Positions 1 to 8,584 of a DNA stretch of 64,000 nucleotides are shown here, piece after piece. Source of the stretch: Thermus sediminis (GTDB lineage Bacteria; Deinococcota; Deinococci; Deinococcales; Thermaceae); NCBI RefSeq assembly GCF_003426945.1, contig NZ_QURO01000004.1, forward strand, positions 1,537,501-1,601,500, read 5' to 3'. Position 1 is the stretch's first letter. Each line of letters opens with the position of its first letter. A program made the position numbers and the translations under genes. The notes under the pieces are model-generated. The model was given only the letters and a program-made list of their open reading frames with translations. It was not told where the DNA came from and searched no databases.

Positions 1-453
<453 letters not shown>

Positions 454-503
454 AGCACCAAGCCCGTTCCCGCGCTTTCAAATCCCGCTAAGCCGGCGCA
501 AGA

Positions 504-526
504 AACCCCCCGTTAGGGGGGTTTTT
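504..526 (+). terminator. Rho-independent terminator after 16S rRNA
   Basis: Inverted repeat AACCCCCC / GGGGGGTT with a GTTA loop, followed by TTTTT. It ends the 16S transcript. Read on the other strand it gives a weaker hairpin followed by TTTCTT, which could also stop the subtilase transcript, so it is probably bidirectional. Confidence 0.85.
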
Positions 527-531
527 GCTTT

Positions 532-554
532 AGCCCCCCTCCCGAAGAGGGGGC
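532..554 (-). terminator. Second hairpin between 16S rRNA and the subtilase gene
   Basis: AGCCCCC and GGGGGCT arms enclose a 9-base loop, 10 bases before the stop codon of the converging protease gene. With the neighbouring hairpin it forms a back-to-back terminator pair between converging transcripts. Confidence 0.55.
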
Positions 555-563
555 TCTTTCACC

Positions 564-1769
564 CTAAAAGCCCCGCACGTTCAAGAAGGGCTCTGGGTGA
601 GGCCGGCCCGAGGTGTTGGTCCAGGAGGCGGTGCTATCGGCGTTTTGCAGGAGGGCCTGCTTCACCTGGAGGGGGGTGTGGCTGGGGTAGCGGGAGAGGA
701 CCAAGGCAGCGGCCCCGGCCACGTGGGGGGCGGCCATGGAGGTGCCGCTGATGGTGTTGTAACTGGAGGTGGAGGTGTGCCAGGTGGAGAGGATGGAGAC
801 CCCCGGGGCGGCGAGGTCCACGTCGGGTCCGTAGTTGGACCAGGAGGGCCAGTCGTTCTGGCTATTGGTGGCGCTCACGGTGATGACCTCATCGTAGGCG
901 GCGGGGACGACGTTGCGGGCATCTATCCCCTCGTTCCCCGCGGCCACCACCACGGTAATCCCGTAGTCGCAGACCGCTTTTTGGATCGCGTTGTGGAAAG
1001 CGTCGGTGGAACGGGCGATGGGGCAGTAGAGGCCGTCTTGGTCGTCGGTGCCGCTTCCGCCCAGGCTCATGTTGATGATCTTGGGCTTGCCCCCGTTGTT
1101 GTGGGCGATGACCCAGTTGATCCCCTGGACGATGCCGCTTATGGAGCCGGACCCCGAGCCGGAGAGCACCTTCACCGCCCAGAGCTCGGCCTGGGGGGCC
1201 ACGCCCAGGACGCCGAGGCCATTGGCCACCGCAGCTGCCGTGCCCGCCACATGGGTGCCGTGGCCGTTGTCGTCATCCCAACTGGCCCGGCACCGGCCCC
1301 GGCACCTCACCACCGCGTGGCCGCCCTTGAGGTTGGTGAGGTCCTCGTGGCCCACCTTGATGCCCGTGTCCAAAACGTATACCGAGACTCCTGCCCCTTT
1401 GGCCGTGGTGGTGGGGGCCCCGATGCGCTCTACGCCCCAGGGGATGGCCTCCCCGTAGGCCCGGACCTCCCGGTCGGGGCTAAAGGCGTAGACCCGAGGA
1501 TCCCGGGCCAGGCGCTCCGCCTTGGCGGGGGGGAGGTTGCGGAGGATCACGGCCCCCAGGGCCTCGAGGCGGTCCTCCGCCGGGATCTGCAGGCCGTGCG
1601 CCTGTTCCAGGGCGGCCAGTTTCTCCGCCAACCGGGCCTTATCGGGGAGGCTGGGCTCCAGGACGGCGATGTAGGTGCCGCCCCCCTGAAGGCCCTGGGG
1701 CGCAAGCCCCGCCTGCTGCTGGCAGGCCGCCAGTACCAAAAGAACCAAAGCCAAAGCCAGTTTTCTCAT
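564..1769 (-). CDS. Subtilisin-family (S8) serine protease, predicted lipoprotein
   Basis: 401 aa. A signal peptide ends in a lipobox (LAAC, Cys16), so export and lipid anchoring are predicted. Residues about 30-105 look like an inhibitor-I9 type propeptide, followed by the S8 catalytic domain. The triad is visible: Asp134 in VLDTG, His170 in NGHGTHVAG and Ser344 in [12 protein letters not shown]. The domain plan resembles aqualysin-type proteases of Thermus, but no C-terminal pro-domain follows, making it about 110 aa shorter than aqualysin I. Cysteines at about 156, 160, 249 and 267 could form disulfides. It is transcribed away from pyrF, with a strong inverted repeat over its own -10 region. 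Likely role: extracellular or envelope proteolysis; the substrate is unknown. Confidence 0.93.
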   Translation of the reverse strand: MRKLALALVLLVLAACQQQAGLAPQGLQGGGTYIAVLEPSLPDKARLAEKLAALEQAHGLQIPAEDRLEALGAVILRNLPPAKAERLARDPRVYAFSPDREVRAYGEAIPWGVERIGAPTTTAKGAGVSVYVLDTGIKVGHEDLTNLKGGHAVVRCRGRCRASWDDDNGHGTHVAGTAAAVANGLGVLGVAPQAELWAVKVLSGSGSGSISGIVQGINWVIAHNNGGKPKIINMSLGGSGTDDQDGLYCPIARSTDAFHNAIQKAVCDYGITVVVAAGNEGIDARNVVPAAYDEVITVSATNSQNDWPSWSNYGPDVDLAAPGVSILSTWHTSTSSYNTISGTSMAAPHVAGAAALVLSRYPSHTPLQVKQALLQNADSTASWTNTSGRPHPEPFLNVRGF

Positions 1770-1780
1770 ACGCCCTCCTT

Positions 1781-1834
1781 GGGGTACGCCGGGGAGCGTA
1801 CCCCGGGGACCCTTTCCCTGTCAAGCCCTATAGT
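1781..1834. promoter_or_regulatory. Divergent promoter region between subtilase and pyrF, with inverted repeat
   Basis: Minus strand (protease): TTGACA (1819-1824) and TACGCT (1795-1800), spacing 18. A perfect 9-bp inverted repeat, GGGGTACGC / GCGTACCCC (1781-1789 and 1796-1804), covers that -10, so it is an operator candidate or a hairpin at the transcript start. Plus strand (pyrF): TATAGT at 1829-1834 lies 7 bases before the GTG at 1842, giving an effectively leaderless pyrF mRNA. The two promoters overlap, so they probably compete. Confidence 0.6.
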
Positions 1835-1841
1835 GGAGGGC

Positions 1842-2612
1842 GTGGACTTCCTGGAGGCCCTCTCCCGCCCTCCCTTGGTCCTGGGGGTGGACCCCAGGCC
1901 CGAGCTTCACGGCAAGGAGCCCCTTTCCCACATCCGCCGCTACACCCTGGAGCTTTTGGAGGCCCTGGCCCCTCGCCTGGCCGCGGTCAAGTTCCAGCTG
2001 GCCTTCTTCGAGGCCCTGGGGCCTAGGGGCATGGAGCTCCTCTGGGAGCTGGCGAGCGGGGCCCGGGTCATGGGCCTTCCCGCGATCTTTGACGGCAAGC
2101 GGGGGGACATCGGCTCCACCGCGGAAGCGTATGCCCGGGCTTATCTGGAGGCTTTCCCCGGAACCGCTCTCACTGTCAACCCCTACCTGGGGCTGGATGC
2201 CTTGGAGCCCTTTTTCCGGGCGGCCTCGAGGGCCAAGGGAGGGGTTTTCGTCCTGGCCAAGACCACGAACCCGGGCTCAGGCTTCCTCCAGGACCTGGAG
2301 GTGGGGGGGAGGCCCCTTTACCTTCACGTGGCGGAGGCCCTGGCGAAGGCGGGGGAGGAATACCGGGAGGGGCCCTGGAGCCGGGTGGGGATGGTAGCCG
2401 GGGCCACGGCGGAGGGGGCGGTCCTGGCCGTCCGGGAGCTGGTCCCCCACGCCCCCCTCCTCCTTCCCGGGGTGGGGGCGCAAGGGGGGAAGCCCCTCAA
2501 GGGCCCTGGCCTCCTCAATAGCGCCAGCCGCGCCCTCTACTACCCCGGGGGAAAGCCGGACCTGGAGGAGGCCCTCGAGGCGGCCGAGGCCCTCCTCGCC
2601 TTGGTAGAGTAG
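1842..2612 (+). CDS. pyrF: Orotidine 5'-phosphate decarboxylase (PyrF, type 2)
   Basis: 256 aa. Catalyses the last step of UMP synthesis, OMP to UMP plus CO2, in the cytoplasm. Visible motifs are the N-terminal [10 protein letters not shown], the substrate-lysine region [11 protein letters not shown], the catalytic [11 protein letters not shown] (Lys/Asp network) and the phosphate-binding [10 protein letters not shown]. The GTG at 1842 is chosen because the family protein begins (M)DFLEAL and a -10 box sits 7 bases upstream, so this start is leaderless. A GTG at 1833 would add three residues but lies inside the -10 box. The frame stays open far upstream across the protease gene; that is an antisense shadow. 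pyrE follows after 5 bases. Confidence 0.93.
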   Translation: MDFLEALSRPPLVLGVDPRPELHGKEPLSHIRRYTLELLEALAPRLAAVKFQLAFFEALGPRGMELLWELASGARVMGLPAIFDGKRGDIGSTAEAYARAYLEAFPGTALTVNPYLGLDALEPFFRAASRAKGGVFVLAKTTNPGSGFLQDLEVGGRPLYLHVAEALAKAGEEYREGPWSRVGMVAGATAEGAVLAVRELVPHAPLLLPGVGAQGGKPLKGPGLLNSASRALYYPGGKPDLEEALEAAEALLALVE

Positions 2613-2617
2613 GGGGG

Positions 2618-3169
2618 ATGGAGGTCCTGGAGCTTTACCGGAGGACGGGGGCCCTGCTTGAGGGCCACTTCCTCCTGCGCTCGGGGATGCACTCCCCCCT
2701 TTTCCTCCAGTCGGCGGCCTTGCTCCAGCACCCCCTCTACGCCGAGGCGGTGGGGGAGCGCTTGGGCAGGCTCTTTGAGGAGGAGGGGATCGACTTCGTC
2801 CTCGGCCCGGCCATCGGGGGCGTCGTCCTCTCCTTTGTGGTGGCCAAGGCCCTGGGGGCCCGGGCCCTTTTTGCGGAGAAGGACGCCCAAGGGGGGATGT
2901 TCATCCGCAAAGGGCTTCTCGTGAACCCTGGGGACCGCTTCCTGGCGGTGGAGGACGTGGTGACCACGGGGGAGAGCGTCCGGAGGGCCATCCGGGCTGC
3001 GGAGGCCAGGGGGGCGGTCCTGGTGGGGGTGGGGGCCCTGGTGGACCGGAGTGGGGGAAGGGCCGAGTTCGGCGTGCCCTTCCGCGCTTTGGCCCGCCTC
3101 GAGGTCCCCCAGCACCCTCCCGGGACCTGCCCCCTCTGCCGGGCTGGGGTTCCCCTAGAGGAGGTCTAG
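2618..3169 (+). CDS. pyrE: Orotate phosphoribosyltransferase
   Basis: 183 aa. Converts orotate plus PRPP to OMP, the step before PyrF. The PRPP-binding signature FLAVEDVVTTGESV is at about residues 108-121 and the FVLGPAIGGVVLS loop at about 60-72. Lysines of the flexible catalytic loop are in FAEKDAQGGMFIRKG. The C-terminus has a CPLC pair that is not needed for catalysis. It starts 5 bases after pyrF, so the two last UMP steps are co-transcribed. Confidence 0.95.
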   Translation: MEVLELYRRTGALLEGHFLLRSGMHSPLFLQSAALLQHPLYAEAVGERLGRLFEEEGIDFVLGPAIGGVVLSFVVAKALGARALFAEKDAQGGMFIRKGLLVNPGDRFLAVEDVVTTGESVRRAIRAAEARGAVLVGVGALVDRSGGRAEFGVPFRALARLEVPQHPPGTCPLCRAGVPLEEV

Positions 3170-3172
3170 ACC

Positions 3173-4174
3173 GTGCGCTTCCTGGGGTTTCTTGGCGTTC
3201 TCTTGGCCTTGGCCCTGGCCGCACCCGAGGAGGCGGCCAAGGAGGCGGTGACCCGCTGGCTTAGAGGGGAGCTCTCCCCCAGGCTGGAGGAGGTCTTGCG
3301 GGCCCCTCCCGAGGAGGCCCCCGGGCTCCTGGAGCGCTACGCCCTCTTCCCCCCGCCTCCTCAGGGGCTCTCCGTGAACCTGGAGGCGGCCAAGGTGGAG
3401 GGGAACCGCGTGGCCTTCCCCGCCGCCCTTGGGGAGGGGGTGGGGGAGGTGGTGGTGGTCCTGGAGGGGGGGGAGGTGCGGCGGATCTTCTTCCGTCCCG
3501 AGGGGCTGGGCCTACCCCCCTACCTCCTCAGCCCCTTGGCGGGGTGGGGGTTTCTGCTCTTCTCCCTCTTCTGGACCCTCCTCCTCTTCCAGCCCACCCC
3601 CCTTAGGGCCTGGCTTTTGGAGGCCCTCTCCTTGGTGCGGGGCTACAGAGGGCTTTACCTCTTCACCAACCTCTTCCTTTACGGCCTCTTCGCCCTGGGG
3701 GCCTTCCTCGCCTATGGGATGCCGGAGCTGGCCCGGGCCCTTCAGGTGCTCTTTGCTGGGGCCCTCGAGGCCATCGGCCTGGGGGAGGCCATAGGGAAAG
3801 GGCTTCCCGTTTTGGCGGGGGTCATCTTCCACTGGAACTTCGGCCAGGGCCTCCTACTCACCGGGCTCCTCCCCGCCCTCCTCCTGGGGGTGCCCCTCCT
3901 CCTCCTAAATGCCCTCCGCTACTTCGTCTTCGGCTTCGCCCTCTCCCCAGCCCTCCTAGGGGGGGTCTTCCTCCTCCACCTGCCCACGATCCTCCTGGAG
4001 CTCCAGGCCTACATCCTGGTGACCTTTGGCGGCCTCGTCCTCTTGGCCAAGACCGCCAGGGGGGAGGGGTACAGGAAGGGGCTTAGGGGGCTTCTCCTCG
4101 CCTTCTACCTGGGGGCCTACTTCCTCCTCCTCGCCGCCTGGTACGAGGCCTGGGAGCTGGGGGTTCTCCAGTGA
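3173..4174 (+). CDS. Multi-pass membrane protein, SpoIIM-like
   Basis: 333 aa, GTG start 3 bases after pyrE. A signal-like hydrophobic N-terminus is followed by a charged domain of about 100 residues (Glu-rich amphipathic segments) and then about six hydrophobic segments from residue 120 to the end. The pattern of membrane helices with a His/Leu/Glu-containing stretch (LLHLPTILLELQAYIL) recalls the stage II sporulation protein M family, which non-sporulating bacteria also carry. The family name is tentative and the function unknown. The stop overlaps the gpsA start (GTGA), so it lies in one operon with pyrFE and gpsA. Confidence 0.6.
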   Translation: MRFLGFLGVLLALALAAPEEAAKEAVTRWLRGELSPRLEEVLRAPPEEAPGLLERYALFPPPPQGLSVNLEAAKVEGNRVAFPAALGEGVGEVVVVLEGGEVRRIFFRPEGLGLPPYLLSPLAGWGFLLFSLFWTLLLFQPTPLRAWLLEALSLVRGYRGLYLFTNLFLYGLFALGAFLAYGMPELARALQVLFAGALEAIGLGEAIGKGLPVLAGVIFHWNFGQGLLLTGLLPALLLGVPLLLLNALRYFVFGFALSPALLGGVFLLHLPTILLELQAYILVTFGGLVLLAKTARGEGYRKGLRGLLLAFYLGAYFLLLAAWYEAWELGVLQ

Positions 4175-5136
4175 AGGTGGCCATCCTGGGGGCGGGGGCC
4201 TGGGGCACGGCCCTAGGGGTGCTTCTGGCCAGCAAGGGGATCCCTGTGGCCCTCTGGGCCAGGCGGAAGGAGCAGGTGGAGGCCATGCGGGTCATGCGGG
4301 AAAACCGGGACTACCTGCCCGGGGTGGCCCTCCCCGCCCACCTCCACCCCACCTGCGACCCAGAGGAGGCCCTCTTGGGGGTGGAGCTTGCGGTGGTGGC
4401 CCTGCCCTCCAAGGCGCTTTCGGTCCTGGAGGGCCTTCCCCTCGCCCCCTGGTACCTCTCCGCCACCAAGGGCCTCTTCTTCCAAGGGGGGGAGGTCCTC
4501 ACCCCGAGCCAGATCCTCGGCCGGATCACGGGCCGCCCGGCGGTGGCCCTCTCCGGTCCCAACCACGCGGAGGAGGTGGCCCGCTTCCTGCCCACGGCGG
4601 GCGTGGTGGCGGGGCCCAGGGCCTTGGCGGAAAGGGTCCAGGAGCTCTTCACCGGGCCCACCTTCCGGGTCTACACGGGCCGGGACCTGAGGGGGTTGGA
4701 GCTAGGCGGGGCGGTGAAGAACGTCCTGGCCCTGGCGGCGGGGATGGTGGACGGGCTCCGCCTGGGGGATAACGCCAAGGCCGCCCTCCTCACCCGAGGC
4801 CTCAAGGAGATGGTGCGCTTCGGCACCGCCCTGGGGGGGGAGGAGGCCACCTTTTATGGGCTCTCGGGCCTCGGGGACCTCCTGGCCACCGCCTATAGCC
4901 TCCACTCCAGAAACCGCGGGGCGGGGGAGAGGCTGGTGCGGGGGGAGGATAGGGAGCGCCTCGAGGACCGCGGGGTGGTGGAGGGGCTTTACGCCGTGAA
5001 GGCCATGGTGGCCTGGGGGGAGCGGGCGGGGGTGGAGCTTCCCATCGCCGAGGCCGTCCACGGGGTGGCCTACGGGGGCCTAGACCCCCTCAAGGCCCTC
5101 CAGGCCCTGATGGCCCGGGAGCCCAAGCCCGAGTGA
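4171..5136 (+). CDS. gpsA: NAD(P)-dependent glycerol-3-phosphate dehydrogenase
   Basis: 321 aa. Reduces dihydroxyacetone phosphate to sn-glycerol 3-phosphate for phospholipid synthesis. N-terminal Rossmann motif GAGAWGTALG (residues 7-16). Conserved ALSGPNHAEEVA, the catalytic lysine in GGAVKNVLALAAG and the substrate-binding YGLSGLGDLLATAYS are all present. The GTG start overlaps the previous stop by four bases. It ends the pyrF operon; a hairpin at 5269-5290 may be the terminator. Confidence 0.96.
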   Translation: MKVAILGAGAWGTALGVLLASKGIPVALWARRKEQVEAMRVMRENRDYLPGVALPAHLHPTCDPEEALLGVELAVVALPSKALSVLEGLPLAPWYLSATKGLFFQGGEVLTPSQILGRITGRPAVALSGPNHAEEVARFLPTAGVVAGPRALAERVQELFTGPTFRVYTGRDLRGLELGGAVKNVLALAAGMVDGLRLGDNAKAALLTRGLKEMVRFGTALGGEEATFYGLSGLGDLLATAYSLHSRNRGAGERLVRGEDRERLEDRGVVEGLYAVKAMVAWGERAGVELPIAEAVHGVAYGGLDPLKALQALMAREPKPE

Positions 5137-5471
5137 GAGGGCCCGGGCTAGGACGAGGAAGATGCTGGCCAGAAAGCCCCGTCAGAAGGGAGTTCTACCG
5201 GGGCTTCCCCTGCCCCATGGCGGGGGCCAGCGCCCTTCAAGGTGGCCCTCAACGTGAAGCGGAGAATCCGGGAGGCTGTTTGGGCCTCCCGAGAAGGGCC
5301 CCCTAGAAGAGGCCCCTTGCGCCTGGGGGGCTCCGGCCAGAGAAGCCCTAGACCATGGAGTAGCGGCTTTTCCTGGCCTACCGGAGGACCCCGGAAGGCT
5401 TCGCGGAGGAGGAAGGGAAGGTCTCCCCCCTGCCCGGGCCTCACCCTCCCTGCCAAGGAGGCCTTCAGGCT
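5137..5471. other. Gap with hairpins and a possible gene remnant
   Basis: No intact gene is seen. GGGAGGC / GCCTCCC (5269-5290) can form a hairpin, a likely end for the gpsA transcript though without a T run. The right third carries a degraded coding stretch (see the entry at 5355). Confidence 0.4.
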
Positions 5472-5475
5472 TTAG
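5355..5475 (+). pseudogene. Possible 3' remnant of a Uma2/DUF820-type gene
   Basis: The plus strand reads LFLAYRRTPEGFAEEEGKV in one frame, then after a one-base shift near 5430 PGLTLPAKEAFRL and a stop. An in-frame TAG lies at 5361. The combination of YRRTPEGF, a Glu-rich run, PGLTLP and a terminal AF resembles the C-terminus of the Uma2 endonuclease-fold proteins, which form families of paralogs in many thermophiles. The identification rests on this pattern only; it could also be chance. The rest of the gene is not recognisable upstream. Confidence 0.3.
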
Positions 5476-6182
5476 AAGAACTCCGAGAGGAAGCCCAAAA
5501 GCGCCGTGCGGAAGGCCTTGGGGTTTTCCAGGTTGGCCAGGTGGCCCGTCTCGGGGAGGATGAGCATGCGCCCATCGGGCAGGGCCTTCCACATCCCCTT
5601 GGCCTCCTCCGGGGGGGTGAGGGTGTCCTCCTCCCCCACCAGGACCAGGGCGGGCACCTCCATCCGGGGAAGAAGGGGGGTGGAGTCGGGGCGCTCCGCC
5701 AGGGCCTTGAGGCTTTCCGCCACCGCCTCCGGGGCGGCCTCCAGGATCAGGGCCTTGGCCTTTTCCAACACCTTGGGCTTGGCCTCCCGGGTGGTCCTGC
5801 CCAGGTGGCCGGGGAGGAGGGCCTCGGGCAGGAAGCCCACTCCCTCCTGCAGGACCCTTTCCCTTAGGGCGTAGCGGTTCTGCCTCGCCTCCTCGCTGTC
5901 AGGGCCAGGGCGGGTGCTGGAGAGGACCACCCCTAAAAAGCGCTCCGGGGCCCTGCGGAAGAGCTCAAAGGTGAGGTACCCCCCCATGGAGAGCCCCACG
6001 AAGACCGCCCGCTCCAGGCCCATCTCCTCCATCTCCTTTAGGACCTTTTCCGCCGCCTCCCCCAGGGATAGCCCCAGGTAGTGAGGGGCCAGGACGGGGA
6101 GGCGGGTCTTGAGGAGGGCCACCTCCTTCTCCCACATCCTGGGGTTGTAGGGGAAGGCGTGCAGGAAGACCACGCCCTTCAT
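5472..6182 (-). CDS. Alpha/beta-fold hydrolase
   Basis: 236 aa, compact alpha/beta hydrolase with no signal peptide. Oxyanion region VVFLHAFPYNPRMW at the N-terminus; nucleophile elbow GLSMGG (Ser65); acid in LVGEEDTLTPPEEA; His in ETGHLANLENP. All three catalytic residues are present in order. The ATG overlaps the stop of the preceding 68-aa gene by ATGA, so it is co-transcribed with sufS-sufU. The substrate cannot be told from sequence; a small esterase or carbon-carbon hydrolase is likely. Confidence 0.85.
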   Translation of the reverse strand: MKGVVFLHAFPYNPRMWEKEVALLKTRLPVLAPHYLGLSLGEAAEKVLKEMEEMGLERAVFVGLSMGGYLTFELFRRAPERFLGVVLSSTRPGPDSEEARQNRYALRERVLQEGVGFLPEALLPGHLGRTTREAKPKVLEKAKALILEAAPEAVAESLKALAERPDSTPLLPRMEVPALVLVGEEDTLTPPEEAKGMWKALPDGRMLILPETGHLANLENPKAFRTALLGFLSEFF

Positions 6183-6385
6183 GCCTCCTCCTTCACGGGC
6201 TCGCCCTTCAGGCCCAGGGCCTCGAGGCGGGCGATGAGGGCCGGGTCCTCCACGATGACCACGTTCTCCCGGCCCAGGGTCTTGGCCCGGATGCGTCCTG
6301 CCCGGGCCGCCTCCTTCCAGGCCTCCATGAGGTCTGGGTACTGGACCAGCAAGGGGGTAACCTTGTGGGCCGGGTAGCGCTTCAC
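6179..6385 (-). CDS. Small conserved-looking protein of unknown function
   Basis: 68 aa, GTG start. It is tightly stacked: the start overlaps the sufU stop (GTGA) and the stop overlaps the hydrolase start (ATGA), which argues for a real translated gene. The sequence is charged and mostly helical with no Cys or membrane segment. It opens with VKRYPAHKVTPLLVQYPDLM and ends in alternating Glu/Lys. Its place directly after sufU suggests a link to iron-sulphur assembly, but no family is recognised. Confidence 0.7.
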   Translation of the reverse strand: MKRYPAHKVTPLLVQYPDLMEAWKEAARAGRIRAKTLGRENVVIVEDPALIARLEALGLKGEPVKEEA

Positions 6386-6798
6386 CTTAGGGCCTCCTCC
6401 AGGGCGTGCCAGGCCAGGGTGGCGCACTTCACCCGGGCGGGGAGGCGGGCCACCCCCTGGAGGGCCAGGAGGTCTCCCAGGGAGGGGTCCGGAGGGGCCC
6501 CCTCCACCACCATGGCCTGGAACCTCTTGGAGAGGTCCAGGGCCTCGGCCACCCCCTTCCCCTTCACCGCCTCGGTCATGAGGGAGGCGCTGGCGGTGCT
6601 GATGGCGCACCCCTGGCCCTGGAAGCGGATGTCCGCAATGGTCTCCCCCTCCAGGAGGACCATGACCTCCACCTGGTCCCCGCAGGAGGGGTTCATGCCC
6701 CCAGCCCGCCGGGTGGCCTGGGGGAGAACCCCAAAGTTTTTGGGGTTCTGGTAGTGCTTGAGGATGATCTCCCGGTAGAGCTCGTCCAAGACGCTCAT
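6382..6798 (-). CDS. sufU: SufU-type iron-sulphur cluster assembly protein
   Basis: 138 aa. IscU-fold protein that accepts sulphur from SufS by zinc-dependent transfer. The cysteine ligands are visible: GGMNPSCGD, then GQGCAIS, then VKCATLAW with a nearby His. The long insertion between the second and third Cys (VKGKGVAEALDL to GDLLALQGVARLP) marks SufU rather than IscU. The second ATG, 6798, is chosen because a GGGGGA site lies 4-5 bases ahead of it; the first ATG (6810) overlaps the sufS stop and has no site. It follows sufS directly. Confidence 0.93.
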   Translation of the reverse strand: MSVLDELYREIILKHYQNPKNFGVLPQATRRAGGMNPSCGDQVEVMVLLEGETIADIRFQGQGCAISTASASLMTEAVKGKGVAEALDLSKRFQAMVVEGAPPDPSLGDLLALQGVARLPARVKCATLAWHALEEALR

Positions 6799-6809
6799 GG
6801 ATTCCCCCA

Positions 6810-8024
6810 TTATAGCCAGGCCCGGTACTTGTGGACGATCCTGAGAAGGGCCTCCACGAAGCGGTCTACTTCCTCCCGGGTGTTGTAGAGGTAGAAGCTG
6901 GCCCGGGCGGTGGCCACAAGGCCTAGCCTCCGGTGGAGGGGCTGGGCGCAGTGGTGCCCGGCCCTTACGGCGATCCCCTCCTCGTCTAGGAAGGTGGCCA
7001 GGTCGTGGGCGTGGAGCCGGCCCAGGGTGAAGGGGATGACCCCGCCCCGGTCGGGCCCCCGGGGGCCGTAGACCCGGAGGTGGGGGACCTCCTCCAGGCG
7101 CCCTAGGGCGTAGTCCAGAAGGGCCCGGTCGTGGGCGAAGACCCGCTCCATCCCCACCTCCATGAGGTAGCAGGCCGCCTCCCCCAGGGCGATGGCCTCG
7201 GCGATGGGGGGGGTGCCCGCCTCAAAGCGCCCCGGGGGCGGGGCGTAGGTAGAGTGGTCCAGGTGGACCTCCCGGATCATCTCCCCGCCCCCCAGGAAGG
7301 GCATCATCCCCTCCAGGACCTCGTACCTCCCCCAAAGCACCCCGGCCCCCGTGGGCCCCAGCATCTTGTGGCTGGAGAGGGCGAAGAAGTCGGCCCCTAG
7401 GGCCTTCACGTCCACGGGGAGGTGGGGGGCGCTTTGGGCCCCGTCCACCACCACCAAGGCCCCCGCCGCCTTGGCCCTCCTGGCGATCTCGGCCACGGGG
7501 TTGAGGGTCCCCAGGACGTTGGACATGTGCGCCAGGGAGACCACCTTGGTCCTTTCCGTGAGGAGGGTGTCCAGGGCCGAGAGGTCCAGCCTGCCCTCCT
7601 CGGTGAGGGGGATAGCCCTCACCCGGGCCCCCTTGAGCCCCGCCACCAGGTGCCAGGGGACGAGGCCCGCGTGGTGCTCCATCTCCGTGACCAGGACCTC
7701 GTCCCCTTCCTTGAGGTTCCGGAGACCCCAGGCGTAGGCCACGAGGTTCATGGCCTCGGTGGTGTTGCGCACGAAGACGATCTCCCGTTCCTCGGCCTTC
7801 AAGAAGCGGGCCATGCGCCTCCTCGCCTCCTCGTAGGCCTCGGTGGCGGCCACGGAGAGGCGGTAGGCCCCCCGGTGGACGTTGGCGTTCTGCTCCTCGT
7901 AGTAGCGCTTGAGGGCCTCTAGGACCCGTTTGGGCTTTTGGCTGGTGGCGGCGGAGTCCAGGTAGACGAGATGGGGGTTCTTGGCGATGAGGGGGAAGTC
8001 CTCCCTAAGGATGCGGAGGTCCAT
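6810..8024 (-). CDS. sufS: Cysteine desulfurase SufS
   Basis: 404 aa, class V aminotransferase fold. Releases sulphur from cysteine as an enzyme persulfide and hands it to SufU. The PLP lysine is in SSHKMLGPTG. The group II active Cys is in RAGHHCAQP. VYLDSAATSQKP opens the domain and RHVHRGAYRLS-like residues (NVHRGAYRLS) follow. A candidate -10 (TAGACT, minus strand, about 8032-8037) lies a few bases before the ATG, so the gene may be leaderless. It forms an operon with sufU, the 68-aa gene and the hydrolase. Confidence 0.96.
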   Translation of the reverse strand: MDLRILREDFPLIAKNPHLVYLDSAATSQKPKRVLEALKRYYEEQNANVHRGAYRLSVAATEAYEEARRRMARFLKAEEREIVFVRNTTEAMNLVAYAWGLRNLKEGDEVLVTEMEHHAGLVPWHLVAGLKGARVRAIPLTEEGRLDLSALDTLLTERTKVVSLAHMSNVLGTLNPVAEIARRAKAAGALVVVDGAQSAPHLPVDVKALGADFFALSSHKMLGPTGAGVLWGRYEVLEGMMPFLGGGEMIREVHLDHSTYAPPPGRFEAGTPPIAEAIALGEAACYLMEVGMERVFAHDRALLDYALGRLEEVPHLRVYGPRGPDRGGVIPFTLGRLHAHDLATFLDEEGIAVRAGHHCAQPLHRRLGLVATARASFYLYNTREEVDRFVEALLRIVHKYRAWL

Positions 8025-8132
8025 GCCCTTAGTCTATGGCCCAGGTGCCCCGCCGTGGCCCGCACCCTCACCCTCGGGTGGGGGCCGCCCTCGCGGAGGG
8101 GGCTAGGCGGGCTCCCGGGAAGGCCAGGGGGG

Positions 8133-8528
8133 TCAAAGCCGAGCCAGGGCTCTTTCCAGCCTCGCCCGGGCCTCCTCAGGGAGGCTTCCCAGGCCTTCCC
8201 GAACCCCTTCGGAAAGGAGGGCGAACAGGGCCGCGGGGTCTTGGACCAGGACCTCCACCTCCTCCCCTTCCTCGCGCAGGACCACGTTGCAGGGGAGGAA
8301 GAGGCCGATCCCTGGCTCGGCCTCGAGGGCCCGGTGGGCCAGGTGGGGGTTGCAGGCCCCCAGGATCAGGTAGGGGGGGCGCTCCACCCCAAGCCGGTTC
8401 TTCAGGACCCCGCTTGCGTCTATCTCCGTGAGGATGCCGAAGCCCTCCTCCTTGAGGAGGGCCTCGAGGCGGGCCCGCACCTCGGGGATGGTTCCCGAAA
8501 GCCGCTTCTTCAGGGCAAGGCCTTCCAT
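8133..8528 (-). CDS. DUF302 family protein
   Basis: 131 aa. The DUF302 fold is recognised from GTIPEVRARLEALLKEEGFG near the start, the ILGACNPHLAHRALEAEP block (which includes the conserved Cys-Asn-Pro) and GLFLPCNVVLREEGEEVEV. Two cysteines about 20 residues apart could bind a metal. No signal peptide is seen. It lies 56 bases downstream of copA and may be read with the copper operon, though the gap leaves room for a separate start. Biochemical function unknown. Confidence 0.85.
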   Translation of the reverse strand: MEGLALKKRLSGTIPEVRARLEALLKEEGFGILTEIDASGVLKNRLGVERPPYLILGACNPHLAHRALEAEPGIGLFLPCNVVLREEGEEVEVLVQDPAALFALLSEGVREGLGSLPEEARARLERALARL

Positions 8529-8584
8529 AGATACCCTCCCCCTCTACCTTAGCGCCGGACAGGGTTTTCCGAGAAGGCCCCTCT

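Noticed and set aside
597-1832. Open plus-strand frame across the protease gene, continuous with pyrF (671 codons)
   Set aside because: It is the antisense of a protease with an intact triad; the GC-rich third positions keep the opposite strand open. Only the part from 1842 has family sequence.
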